Position numbers and translations under genes: made by a program. Positions 38,451 to 50,450 of a stretch of DNA of 64,000 bases are shown piece after piece; position 1 is the stretch's first letter; the number at the start of each line of letters is the position of its first letter. Where the stretch lies: positions 91,083,199-91,147,198 of the forward strand of contig CM075857.1 of the NCBI GenBank assembly GCA_037975125.1, given 5' to 3'. Below the pieces are notes generated by a model. It was not told the DNA's origin and ran no database searches. It saw only the letters and a list, made by a program, of their open reading frames with translations. Source of the stretch: Latrodectus hesperus. Taxonomy: Eukaryota; Arthropoda; Arachnida; Araneae; Theridiidae.

Positions 38451-39290
38451 ACTCTTTCAGCTCTGTTCAAAGAGTCAGCTACAAAATGTTATCAAATCAT
38501 GTGTACAGCTTTAGCTACTACTGTTTGTATCGTATGGCTTGGTACCAAAAGTTAAGAAACAAGGCGTTCAAGAAGCAGAGCACAGGCCTAGTGGTGTTGA
38601 TGGGGACCGCCTGCAACAACTTGTGGAATAAAACCAGTATTTGACAGCTATCTAAGGAGTTAGACGTTAGTGCTACGTACATCAGTCGTGTTATGTTGAC
38701 GTACAAAATCAATCACTGGATGTCGAATGAACAAGCAGATTATGACAGAAGTACTCAGGCTTACATGAATCTACTTGAATATAAACGCAAAAACAAAATT
38801 CTGGAACAATTAGTTACATGTGATGAAAAGTAGATTTATTTCAACAACATAACCCCGTGGTCTGCACTTCGTGAGTGCGTCGTTAGCGTTGCAACGGTAA
38901 ATTTCACTAACCAAAAGATGTTGCTTTGTATCTGAATATTATTCACAAAGAATATCTGGAGAAAGGTAAAAGCGTCGAACCGCGCAAGAAGGTACAATTC
39001 CATAAAGATAATGCAAGACCTCATTCATCGGCGCAGTAAGGGCTCAAATAAGATCTTTTGGCGCATTCATCTTGACATGTCTCTTTCGGACTACTCTCTT
39101 TTTTCACCCTTCAAAGTACATCTTTTAGATCTTATTTTTAACTCAGCACAGGACGTACGCAATGAAGTTGATCTGTTTTTTGGACTTGCGTTCATCAAGT
39201 TTCTGTGGTCCGAAGGCTTTGAAAAACTACCAAAACGTTAGCAGAAAATCTTAGATTAGGATGGTGATTACTAACCGAACTTAAGGTACT
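38451..39290 (+). pseudogene. Mariner transposase fossil, main part
   Basis: Continuing on the plus strand from the 12 codons at 32347, the first frame runs to a stop at 38641-38643. Then, with frame changes and stops, mariner features follow in order. They are a helix-turn-helix-like region (LDVSATYISRVMLTYKINH, about 38660-38716), the first catalytic Asp region (LVTCDEK then a stop in place of Trp, about 38812-38835), the second catalytic region (HKDNARPHSS, about 39002-39031), a degraded third region around LDMSLSDYSLF (about 39073-39105), and a C-terminal part with FNSAQDVRNEV and EGFEKLPKR up to 39240. It is a long-dead copy. The Gypsy element inserted into it later, so the fossil gives an order of events. 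Terminal inverted repeats were not located. Confidence 0.82.
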
Positions 39291-40828
39291 GCTCTCATTA
39301 ATACATTTACAATACAATTAATATATTAATTAGTATACTATTTTTAATGTAAGAAAGTGAAAATTTTTTGTCTAAATTAAAATTTTAAAAGTATATTGGA
39401 AATTTTACTTATAATTTAGTTATACTTTGGATATATTTCACAAAATATAAACAATAATCTGAAATGTATGTTAGAGAAATGAAAAAAAAATTCAATTGTT
39501 AAAATATAGAGTCATATTAATATAAATGATAATTATTAAAATCTACAAAAAAAGTGAGGTAAGTTAAAGATGACAGAATGAACACATGAGTATGAACGAA
39601 AAGGAATGATCAATAATTTAAAAAATAGTATCGAATAAATTGATATCTTATTAAACTAAAATGAAGTAATTGTTAAAAATACCTAAAAATTGTTATATGA
39701 TTTTTAAAGCAATATTTCAATAGTTAATTTTAGAAATTTATAAAGCGTAGTAAAATTTCTGGGCAAAAATTTCTATAATTATGGTCAAGCTCTGCTTAGT
39801 CTTTTTAACACTCAACACTTTAATAAATTTATTTGACTTCATATGATCAGGATTTTTTTATAATTGGTAATTTGTTAATTAAATTACTTTAAAATAAATT
39901 AGTATTAATGGAATCATTCAATAGATCTTCATAGCGTTTATAGTTTATTTTGCTAGGATAAGATGTTTTAGAAATAAAAATTTTGAGATTATATTTAAAA
40001 GTATTGTGATGAAATTTATACATAAAAGCTGAATACGTTATGTTCAGGAACAATTGATTATTATATTTTAAATGTAATTAAAACATTATTATTATCATTT
40101 GGTTTTATTCGTTTATCTTTTTTTTTTTTTTTTTAAAGAAGTAATGTAGAAACGTTTTAATATAATAGTTTAGTTTGAAGAACTGGCTGATCGTGTGCAA
40201 ATTTCATTCAAGAGTATTATTAAAAACTAAAATAAATGCATCGCTTATCGACTTGTAACAAATACTTTATACTATAACAAAAGTTTTATATACGAGAACA
40301 GTATAAATGATTTACACGGAGATAAGTCATACAGTAAGAAAAAGTGTTGTAGAAAAAAATAAACGAAAAGAGCGAGCGATATTAACTTTGTAAATGGTGA
40401 CGATTATTATTTAAAAAAAAATGTCGAAGTAAACTGATTTTAGTGTTTTTAGGTGTGATAAAAAACTGGGTGTAAAAAGGCAAAAAAAAAAAAAAAAAGA
40501 TCTGTTAGCAACCTGAGCAAGATTAGGAAAGCCCATAAAATTGAAAGTACTAAAATCATCGGTTCATTTTGTATTGAGGAAGATGTTATGAACACTGACA
40601 AATTGTGGCGTGATAGGAAAATAAACAAGCAAAAGTTTTTATGTTTTTATACTTCCAACATGATCATGGCAGGAAACACAGTAACCATCAGACAAAAGAT
40701 TATTTCTAATGCAGTTGAGCACAGTTAAAAGCATCAACTACTAGTCACTCATGACTCATATGAGTCTTGTGACTTCGCGGAGTATGTATTGAACACCCCA
40801 ACCAGTCCATCAAGCTTGAAAAAGAACT
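39291..40828. other. AT-rich stretch without a recognised gene
   Basis: No gene is recognised. A T run lies near 40119-40134 and an A run near 40481-40499; the latter could be the tail of an older retroposon. The last part, about 40500-40800, is less AT-rich but shows no recognisable frame. Confidence 0.45.
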
Positions 40829-41497
40829 GCTGACCACACGTCCGTCTTCAGAACGGAACTCATCACCAGCCTGAGTGGACTTTCTTTGTTAGATAACAAT
40901 ACACAAAATGATTTCTCGGAGATATGGATCCTTACCGACAGTCGATCCAGCACCTTTTCAATTGGCAATCAATCCATCGGCAACAGTACTAGTAAAAGTA
41001 TTCTACTCTTGTTGAAAAGCCTTTCAGTTCAACACCTAATCCACCTCCAGTGGGTCCCTTCGCATGTTGGTTTGCCTGGGAATGAAGTAGCCGACGACCT
41101 TGCAAAGGCTGCCGCCAGTAATCCTTTGAAGCCGGAAGATCGCATGGCACTAACACCATCAGAGATCTCTTCCATTGCTAAACAACTTACTTCTAAAACC
41201 TGGGCTGACCCTCCTGCTCACCCTTGGTACTTCCAAAGACATCCTGGAGCCGCCACAACATTTAAGGGCTCCAGAGTACACCAGACGACACAGTTTCGAC
41301 TTTCTACTGGCCACTTGAAGTGTATGATTTTTGAAGACGGTGAAAGAAAATACCCATCATGCCTCAAGTGCGACAATACTCCGTTTTGCCCGCGACACAT
41401 CTTGAAGTGCATGGGGTTTTCTCGTGAAGAGGCTGTGAAAAGTGCACATCTGCTTTTGGACTTTTTGGCTATCTATGATCTCATGGATCTGGTCTAA
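40829..41497 (+). pseudogene. Non-LTR retrotransposon fragment, RNase H end
   Basis: The frame is open from about 40829 to the stop at 41497. It reads a type I RNase H: VFRTEL with the catalytic Glu, then ILTDSRSS with an Asp, then IHLQWVPSHVGLPGNEVADDLAKAA in split form with the His and the last Asp region. After it comes a Cys/His-bearing C-terminal part (PSCLKCDN, CPRHILKC) typical of the end of Jockey/I-type LINE ORF2. The reverse transcriptase and endonuclease parts are absent, as in 5'-truncated LINE copies. No ATG fits well as a start. The frame is intact over about 220 codons, so the copy is not very old, or the segment is under selection. RNase H normally removes RNA during retrotransposition. 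Confidence 0.8.
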
Positions 41498-42209
41498 CTC
41501 CACTAGACCAGATGGGGATTAGTCCCACCACCCCACCTTTAGTCACTAATTATCTAACAACTATATGGTAACAATTTGATTTAAAAGAACTCAAATTTTG
41601 CCTTAACATGAGAATGACAATGCATTCCTTTTGAAAGACACTATTCAATAGAAAAATGAAAACTTTGATTTCATTCATAAAGAGTTGATCAGAAAATGTA
41701 ATAAAAGCAAAAGGAATGGATAATATTTTATCTCTTGCATTCATATTATTACTATTTAATATTGGTATCATACTTATAATTTTAACAGCTTCACATTTGA
41801 GCGTTCCATTTTGCCGAGTCCAGCTCTTCTCTTCGGTTCAACAGTTCACAGGTTCGAATCCTAACTAGAACTTGGTTGTTTGTGATAATTCAGAATCCAT
41901 TTTAATCTGCACATTCACGTCTAATTAATCGTTGTGTTCAAAAAATGATCGTTGAGCGACAAAGAAACCAAACCTAATGAAACATTTTATTTATTGGACT
42001 TTATAAATGCACTTTTTAAATTTCCATTTTAATATTACGCTTATTCAAATTTAATAACGCTCTTCCTAGATTAAAAATCATTTGTTCGATTCATTGATAT
42101 GAGGAAGTAAAGGTAGCTGACAACTCACCCATTTCATGATTTCTAACATGATCGAATAAGTTAAATCAGATTTTCAATAGGAAAATTTGAAAAACTTATA
42201 ATCCAACAA
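41498..42209. other. AT-rich stretch without a recognised gene
   Basis: The first 50 bp may be the 3' untranslated end of the LINE fragment. A B-box-like match (ggttcgaatcc) at about 41853 has no correctly spaced A-box, so no tRNA or SINE is called. Confidence 0.45.
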
Positions 42210-43780
42210 GCTGACCCAGCCACGCGTTGCAGTGGCTGAGTTTTTATAATACATTGAATCAATTTTTTACTAATTCTTGGGTATAATCAAATTAATATTT
42301 TCTAAAAAAATTTATAGGTTCATTCATATGAGATTAAATATAAAACGTTTCGCCAAAATTTAAAAGTAATAGGTAAAGTATCGAAATTTTGAAATTAATT
42401 ACAAACCAACATATACTTTCTGAATTTACATTTTATTGATCTTATATTAAATTATAGTTTGTAATCAGTGACTTACTCTTATAAAATATACTTTATAAAT
42501 TAAAAACATCTAAAAATAAATTGTTATAAATGAGGTAGATAACATTGACATCGAACTATTATTTTTTTAATTTTAAATTATTAAAATTAAAATTATCTAA
42601 GTACTACTTTGTGTACAACATTCCTGGTTAACCTGTCTTTCGCTAACACGAAGAGATTTGATGGTTTTCCTACACGTGAGCAGGCAACATGTAGCTGTCC
42701 ATGTGAGAAACATATATTTTTCAAATCCACACCACAAATAGACATTGCTTGGCCTTGAGATTTATTTATGGTCATCGCAAAAGCTAAACAAATCGGAAAT
42801 TGGAGCCTTTTAAACGGTATTGGAGATTCTGACGCTATCAGTGGAATACGTGGAAACAGGACGATATCTCCTTTAAATTTTTCCGTCAAAATTGTTGCTT
42901 AGAGAATATTTTCGGTCATTTCTTTTATGACTAAGCGTGTACCGTTACATAATTGAGGTGGGTTGAAATTACGTAGAAGAATAATTGGTGAACCAATTTT
43001 CAATTGAAGATTATGTGGTGGCATTCCTGGCATATCCAGAGAATTCAAATATTCAGTTGGAAAGTTTACGGCTTCGTTTTCATCAATAACTGTGTCGATT
43101 GATTTAAGAGACATCAAATCACCGGGCAACATCTGTTGTATATTGAAGTTAATTTCGTTCGCATCAAAGTTTCTTGCTGCCAAAATAGCACGATTACAGA
43201 GCCAATTACCAAATTATAAAAGAAAAATAAAAAATAAAAGTCTATAAAGAAATACTTACATGTTTTCGAGGTGGTATGAAAATTAGTAGAGAAAATCAGT
43301 AATAAATAAAATTTTATTTTACTATTTATAATATTAAAAATATTCAAATTGAACACTACACAATAATAACACAATACAAAGTATAATTATGAAAATGATT
43401 CACGAAAAATTGTTACAGCATGATTACACATCATGAAAATATATGTAAATTCTATATTCAACCACGTGCTTGCGCTCGCACGCTAATTTACTCTGGGAGA
43501 TACTATAATCTAGAAAAATAAACACGTCGCCATCTGCCGAATACCTGTGCAACTTAGATGCTAAATCACCAACTATTTGGAATTTACAGAACTAACTGAT
43601 AAATAAACACTAATATCGTATAATAAATATTGAGATCAATAATTAAGAGATAAAAACTATTCTATCTTTTAAGTTGGGCTATATTATAAATGGTTACAAA
43701 ATTTTATCAAAACCGGTTCAGTAGTTTCGGAGTTTATCGCGAACATACATCGTGACACACGAAATTTTTATGTATATAGA
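42210..43780 (-). mobile_element. Helitron copy A (carries helicase remnant)
   Basis: On the minus strand the element starts TC (TCTATATACATAAAAATTTC, at 43780) and ends at 42210 with a 7-bp-stem hairpin (CAGCCAC / GTGGCTG at 42217-42223 and 42232-42238) followed by GGTCAGC. A TC start and a GC hairpin near the 3' end are Helitron marks. The expected final CTRR is not intact here (the next bases read TTGT). The outer parts (about 590 bp at the 5' end, 380 bp at the 3' end) match copy B in the same order. The helicase remnant lies between. Confidence 0.85.
42593..43215 (-). pseudogene. Helitron helicase (Pif1-like), C-terminal remnant
   Basis: The minus-strand frame from about 43215 (NWLCNRAILAARNFDANEIN) to the stop before 42593 matches the C-terminal third of Helitron Rep/helicase proteins. 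It includes LCNGTRLVI, the helicase motif around AMTINKSQGQ and the last motif around HGQLHVACSRVGKP. The helicase would unwind DNA during rolling-circle transposition. There is one in-frame stop (TAA at 42901-42899) and no frameshift across about 205 codons, so decay is slight. The Rep (HUH) nuclease and the N-terminal helicase motifs are absent. The fragment is therefore a deletion derivative, not an autonomous element. Confidence 0.88.
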
Positions 43781-43783
43781 ATT

Positions 43784-44832
43784 GCTGACCCAGCCACGCT
43801 TTGCTGTGGCTGAGTAATTATAATAAATTGAATGAATTTTTTACTAACTCTTTAATACAATCAAATTAATATTTTCTAAAAAAATTAAAATAGGTTCATT
43901 TTTATGAGATTAAAAATAAAACGTTTCACCAAAATTTAAAAGTAATAGGTAAAGTATCGAAATTTTGAAATTAAGCACAAATCAACATATACTTCCTGAA
44001 TTTACATTTTATTCATCTTATATTAAATTATAGTTTGTAATCAGTGACTTACTCTTATAAAATATACTATATAAATTAAAAACATCTGAAAATAAATTGT
44101 TATAAATGAGGTAAATAACATAGACATAGAACTATTATTCTTTCAATTTTAAATTATTAAAACTAAAAATTTTTTCCGCGGCATTATAGTGAAATAAAAA
44201 AATTAAAAGAATTTTTCATTTGAATAAATAAATTAGATCAAATTTATTGCTGAATAAATTAATAATTATCAAATTATAAAATAAAAATAAATAAAAGGCT
44301 ATCGAGAAATACTTACATGTTTCGAGGTGGTATGAAAATTAGTAGAGAAAATCAGTAATAAATAAAATTTTATTTTACTATTTATAATATTAAAAACATT
44401 CAAGCTGAACACTGCACAATAATAACACAATACAAAGTATAATTATGAAAATGATTCACGAAAAATTGTTATAGTATGATTATACATCATGAAAATATAT
44501 GTAAATTCTATATTTAACCACGCACTTGCGCGCGCACGTTAATTTTCTCGAAGATGGTATAATCTAGAAAAATAAACACGTCGCCATCTGCCGAATACCT
44601 GTGCAACTTAGATGCTAAACCGCCATCTATTAGGAACTTACAGAACTAACCAATAAATAAACACTAATATCGTATAATAAATATTGAGATCAATAATTAA
44701 GAGATAAAAACTATTCTATCTTTTAAGTTGGACCCTATTATAAATGATTACAAAATTTTATCAAAATCCGTTCAGTAGTTTTGGAGTTTATCGGGAACAT
44801 ACATCGTGACACGAAATTTTTATATATATAGA
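43784..44832 (-). mobile_element. Helitron copy B (non-autonomous, no helicase)
   Basis: On the minus strand it starts TCTATATATATAAAAATTTC (at 44832) and ends with the same hairpin (stems at 43791-43797 and 43806-43812) and GGTCAGC at 43784. It shares both outer parts with copy A. The helicase is replaced by about 110 bp of AT-rich DNA (about 44165-44275) starting near a ccgcgg. Its 3' end lies 3 bp from the 5' end of copy A in the same orientation. Confidence 0.85.
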
Positions 44833-47800
44833 TAGAAAAATGTAGCCTGTTTCTTACGTGAAATGTGCCTGAAAGAGTTAGGAACTTCTGAGCGAAAGGA
44901 AGTGTTCAGGTCAGCGGGAAAATGTATGATAAATATAAAAGAATATACCGGAGGGCTACAAAATATATTAATGTCGCGTTGACAAGGATGGAGGGACTAA
45001 TAACAACTTTATGTAACAAGGGCCCATCGTCATTTAGAAAATCGTTTTCCCACCCATACATGCTTTACAAAATATTCATTAACACAGGCGTTTACCATGA
45101 ACAAAAGAGCATTTTTAAATTCTTCTCATTTAATGTAATAAAAAAGAAAAGCAACTTCTATACACATACATTTTAAGTTCAACAAATGTTTTAAAAATTT
45201 AATAACTTCGTGAATTATAATTATTTTTAAACGCTTATAATTACCAACTTCCTTCTTAATAATTATCTTGATATATGTAAATTTTTTTATTATAAAATTT
45301 TTTTACTCTACGCAAAAGAAAACATTGTTATTGCTCAAAGAGAATTGTAAACATGTTATATCCAGGACATTTTCATGTTAAGAACAATAGGGGACTATAT
45401 TCGCAAGTCGGAGAAAGAAAACAACTATTTATGAGGATTATTTCAATCAAATCGGCAATATTCATGTCTATTTTTTTATTCGGATAAGCCATACTTTAAT
45501 CCAATGACCTTACAATTATAAGTATATCGTATTATATTGATGCATCACATAAAAAGAATTCAATTCGTAAGTTAAAATTTAAAATTAAATTGTAAGTCCT
45601 TTTTCTTATTTCAGTCAGAACCATATTGTGAAGAGCATTATAAGACCGAAAAAATAAAACAGCTACTAAACTTACATTTCTTTTAAAACAAATTTCAGAT
45701 ATTTTTTCGATTATTAATGTTATTTCGTTTTATTATTGTCATTATTACTTTGTTTATAAGATTTACGTTCAATAGTGGGAAGCAGTATAGGATATAGAAT
45801 GATGATAAAATGCTTCTATAATTAACATAAAATATAATGGGTTGTTTTATTATTATTATTATTTTTTAACAGCCAGAATTTTAAGTACTGGTTAGCATAC
45901 TACATCGAATAATGTGGGACAAATAAAAATTCTTTTTAACTATAGCATTACTGTAGTTTTTAAAATATGAAAAAAATTATATAATGGAAATTACACGTGC
46001 GCCAAACAATTGAATTCTTTTAATTTATTTCTATTAATTAATATGCAAATAAGAGTGACAACGACACTTAACTAAGTGTACAAATTTAAATTCCTTAAAA
46101 AAATTTAAATATATTATTCATGATGTTCTTATGCTTATCGCTCATAGATGTTTTTGCACACGAGGGATCATAGGCCAGTATTTACAGTTAATATGCTCAA
46201 AGTATTCAATAAAATTAAAATTAGATGGATTGCAAAGTATTTAAAATAAAAAAAACGTTTTAATAATAAACCCATTTTTACCTTTGCACGATTAGTTACA
46301 TAAATCTTAAGAACGCTGCCAGTGATCGATTACTATTTTATTATATGCAGGTAAAGGAGATTTAAATGCATGCAAATTGAAAATTCTTCAATGAATTTTC
46401 ATACTCAAATTTGAAACTAGAAAGCAATTAAATAACATAAAGACAATCAACCGCATTAAATGCTCTCACCAAACTACACTGCACCATCACTTTCTTTTTT
46501 CCTTTTCCGCACCTCATGAGAAAAAATTTAAAATTAAACAAATTAAAATGAAAGAATCTAAACTGCTTTAATCACCTCATCAATAAATCATGAGACTGCT
46601 TTCGATATAAGGAAAAAAAAACATATGACAAAAATGGAACGAATGTTAATGAATTAAAAAAAAAATCCACCCTTGCCTCTGAAGCACAACACGTGTAAGG
46701 CCCGCGATAGTTCCGAAAGATTTCATTTAATTTTGTGTTTGAATAAGTTTAAAAGACACGAAGTGTCAACTGATCTTAATTCAAGGAGAGAAGTGAGCAT
46801 TTCTTTACTGCTTACTAATTAAGTACTATCATTAAAGCACGAAAATCTATGAAATAAGCAAAACCGATTCTAATAAAATTAAATATTATTCGCAGACACA
46901 AAGAAGCCGTTTAAATTAATATAAATGATTATAATGTTAAAAAAAAATTTTTAAATGTTGCTTAGAATAATCGTTGTTGTCTTATCCATTTTAAGGTTCT
47001 GACATTTGTCAGATCAACTTCAATAAATTGTTGACAGTTAGAAAGTCAATGACTAGTAGGGGATGTGAGGACAAATCCTCCCGTTGTCAACAAAGTCACA
47101 TGGAAGAATAATTGTAATATATATTAGAGTATGCGCGAACATGGGAACTTTAACCCTTAGGAATGATAAAAAGATACTTCAGAGTAACAATTTCATTACA
47201 TACACGTGACCACAAACACTATGCTTAGAAATAATCTAAAATATTTAAGCAGTCCTAACGAACAGCTCAAATTGTTTCGTTAAAAGCAATGATGACGCAA
47301 GAGTTCAGGAAATATTCTCGAAGAAGACTTCCCATCAGAAGCCTCACTCTCTTTGGCATGCTCAACTGAAGAAGAAGAGTATCTTGGCCATTTTTCCTGT
47401 GTGCTATATATTTTGCACAAATAAATCAATGCAGAATCTAGTATTGACACGTATTAAAAGAAAAAACTTATACCTAGAGTGAACTGCGTTAAGATTAGTA
47501 TTAGGTATCTTTGGAAAGTCAAATTCAGGGAATCAAAAGAGATGTAACAGTAGCAATGATATGCAAGCGTTCAGAATTTCAGTGGTTGCAAGTGGGTAGG
47601 TCAAGCATTTAAAAATATTTTATCATTTTTAAGCGAGAAATAAATATCTAATTCAAGGAATTTAAGATTAATAGTAATTTTATCTTAAAAGAAGTTTAGC
47701 TCTTTCTGATTACGAGTGTTGTGCTGATTTTGGAATTGAAGTTATGATACTGGGTTATGAAAACAGGGAAATCAAAGAGAAATGTCCAAAACGACAGCAT

Positions 47801-50079
47801 AAATACTAAACCTCACACATTTAAAATTTTTTAGACAAATATGCTTAATTCCTTTTCAGTTTGATAAAAAAAATTAAAACAAATAAAACAGCGCCTGGCA
47901 ATTTAGCTAATATATGTTAAATTTTCAGTTAATTTCTTGACACTATCACTTACATATTACTCTTGTTACTCACAAGTCCTTACACACAATTCAAATTGTT
48001 TTTATGTTAAAAATAGCAATTTAGAAAATTATGAAATCGACAAGTGCTAAATAATTTAGCACTTGCCGATTGTTGGTTCAGTTATCGATTCTCTGATAAT
48101 TAAAATGGGTGCATACACTTTCTTTGCTACAAAACGAGACTAAAATGATGCTAAAGGTGGCATTAGCAAATATAAATAAATAATATATGATGTCTCAAAA
48201 ATATTTTATTCAATCTTGCACGCACGCATTCTTTTACAAAAAACAAATTATAAATACTGTAAATTATTTTCCACATCTCATTTATTAATAATCATTAACC
48301 TGACTGCTAACATAACTACTATATATAGCTACCACTTACAGAGAATTATAACTGTAGATTTTAATGGCAAAGTTTGCATTTAATGTTGATAATTACCACA
48401 ATTTTCTTTGCATTACTATTCATAAGTATTAATTGCTATTGATTACAAAGCACCATTCTTTATGTCACTCTTCCAATGGTTTGTCAAGAATATAAACAAG
48501 CATAAAAATAAAAGCTCTTTTTATTGACATAACATTTTCGTAGAGACTACCAGAACAGCCAACCCAATGAAGAGGAAAGAATCATGTGCGATACCTTATG
48601 CCATAAATCCGTTATACCAAAAAACAATATTTTACTAATCGTTCAAGTTATAAGTTGTTCAAAATACATTCCCTTATGAATGGAAGGTATCTGCGAGTGG
48701 TTATGACACATTCTCTCTCATGTTCATTACCCAGTTTATAATAATAACTTAGTAATTCTTGTTAAAAAGTTTTCAACTTTCTCTGCAAATTGTTTGTGTA
48801 AAATAGGAAAATTTTATTGATGATAATAAACATTAATTCATTTATAATAATAAATTAATTTTAATTACATAATATTTTTAGCTTTATTTAAACCTCTTAT
48901 AAATGTGATTTCATCAGATCTCGTTTTGTTATTGGTTGATATATTTTTTTAGTAAGGAACAGAGAGAGAGGAAGCTTTTTAAGATTTTTTCTTACAAGAA
49001 ATAATTTTTCAAGCTAAATAACCTGTATTTATCTCAGTTTGCATACCATAAAATGCTTGAATATAACACTATGATATCTTTTTCATACGTGATACCAACG
49101 TTCGTTTGTGAAAGCTCAGGCTGGAGAACAGATACTTGAATTCTTTCGAAAGTTCGGAATCTTGGAGATATGTGTTATTTTCTTTGAGTCATATTTTTGT
49201 ATATTTTAATAAATATATATAAAAGAGTTTCAAAAACTTCCAAAATTTTTTATTGTGATGCAATTTTTAAATAAAGCTATATTTATGAGCATATATACCG
49301 TAAAAACAACTGCATCCAGGGGATCTACTTGAATTAATTAATGACTTATTTAAAAAAAACAGCGTTATTTTTACGGATAGTCTTCCTAATGATGTAAAAA
49401 TACATTATGTATCAATACATTTTTTTTACAAATCGTGTAATTTGCAAGCTGTTGATATATAGATGCTTTTAACTACTAATTAATAATTTAAGATTACTGA
49501 AAAGTACATTTTTATATTTTTACAATATTTCTAATTATGTGAATATTTAGTGCATTAATGTAATTGTATACACAAAAACATATTGAACGTGAAATATCGT
49601 TTTTTATTAGTGTTCTTAGAAAAATTATGATAAAGAACCAAAAACGTTTTTTTATCTGCATTAGATCTCACCATTGTGATGATCCTGTTTCAAGTTTTAC
49701 ATTAGCAAAGACTTCTTAATAATAAAAAAATATCGTTTGTATCTTACGTCTTCCGCGAAATTTTAAAGAAAAGGAAAAGAAACGAAATATTTTTTGAGTT
49801 TTGAATCGAAAAAATGCAGCGTTCGAACTAAGTGTATCACTCCTAATAGGTATAAATCACATTTTCGCGCGCGTGCGGTCATTCATATTCGAACATATAA
49901 TTTCCCACATTAATTTCAATTAATACTACATTTAATTTATCTATGTTAAATGTTAATGATTTTTTTTATTTCTTTTAAAATTTTCGATAACTGTATGTGC
50001 AAAATGTAAAACCAACTCTATAATTTCCCACCATAAAATGAAATAAAATAAAAAATTTTAATGCTCTCTAATGAAATGT
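44833..50079. other. Long AT-rich stretch without a recognised gene
   Basis: The open frame at 44922-45176 is not recognised. A palindrome lies at 48035-48071. No other element or gene can be supported. Confidence 0.45.
48035..48071. repeat. 18-bp near-perfect palindrome
   Basis: The arms at 48035-48052 and 48054-48071 pair at 17 of 18 positions around a single central base. The core reads caagtgctaaat. Confidence 0.88.
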
Positions 50080-50450
50080 AAATTGGGTGAAACAACGTGT
50101 GGTATTGATTGGACTTTTGTACCCGATCGATTTGGCTTTGAAATGGACAGCTCGAGCTGAAGGGTACACGACCTCTAACCATATTCTTTCCTCTCCTCTG
50201 CCGCATGGCGAAGCGCACAGCCGTTAGTGGAGAAGCGGACAAGAGAGCGTTTCCCACTGCTCGGGTAATTAATATGGATGCGATGACGCAGTTACAGACA
50301 CCGTCTGACAGAGAGGCAAGGAATGACGCATCGTCCATAAAAGGTGGTTCACTATGAGTGAAGGTTGTTCTCAACGAGGAGTGTGATTTGGTTCGTTTGA
50401 TCGATGGGAAATCGCCACGATAAATCAGCAAAAACAATTGCAGGTCAAAT
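50080..50450. other. GC-richer block, possible exon or regulatory element
   Basis: This is the most GC-rich non-repeat patch in the right half. The minus strand is open for 139 codons (50018-50437), and the plus strand has a 27-codon frame from an ATG at 50274. Neither is recognised. A TAATTA homeodomain-type site sits at about 50266. About 85 bp downstream on the plus strand, aaggtaagaa (about 50538) fits a splice donor. It may be a first exon with promoter, or a conserved non-coding element. Confidence 0.3.

Noticed and set aside
41800..41890. tRNA gene or SINE head with ggttcgaatcc
   Set aside because: No A-box at the right distance, no cloverleaf that I could fold, and no tail or duplication.
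50018..50437. 139-codon minus-strand open frame as a gene
   Set aside because: No recognised domain, and the frame extends into AT-rich flank. The higher GC alone lowers stop frequency. Kept only as a GC-richer block.
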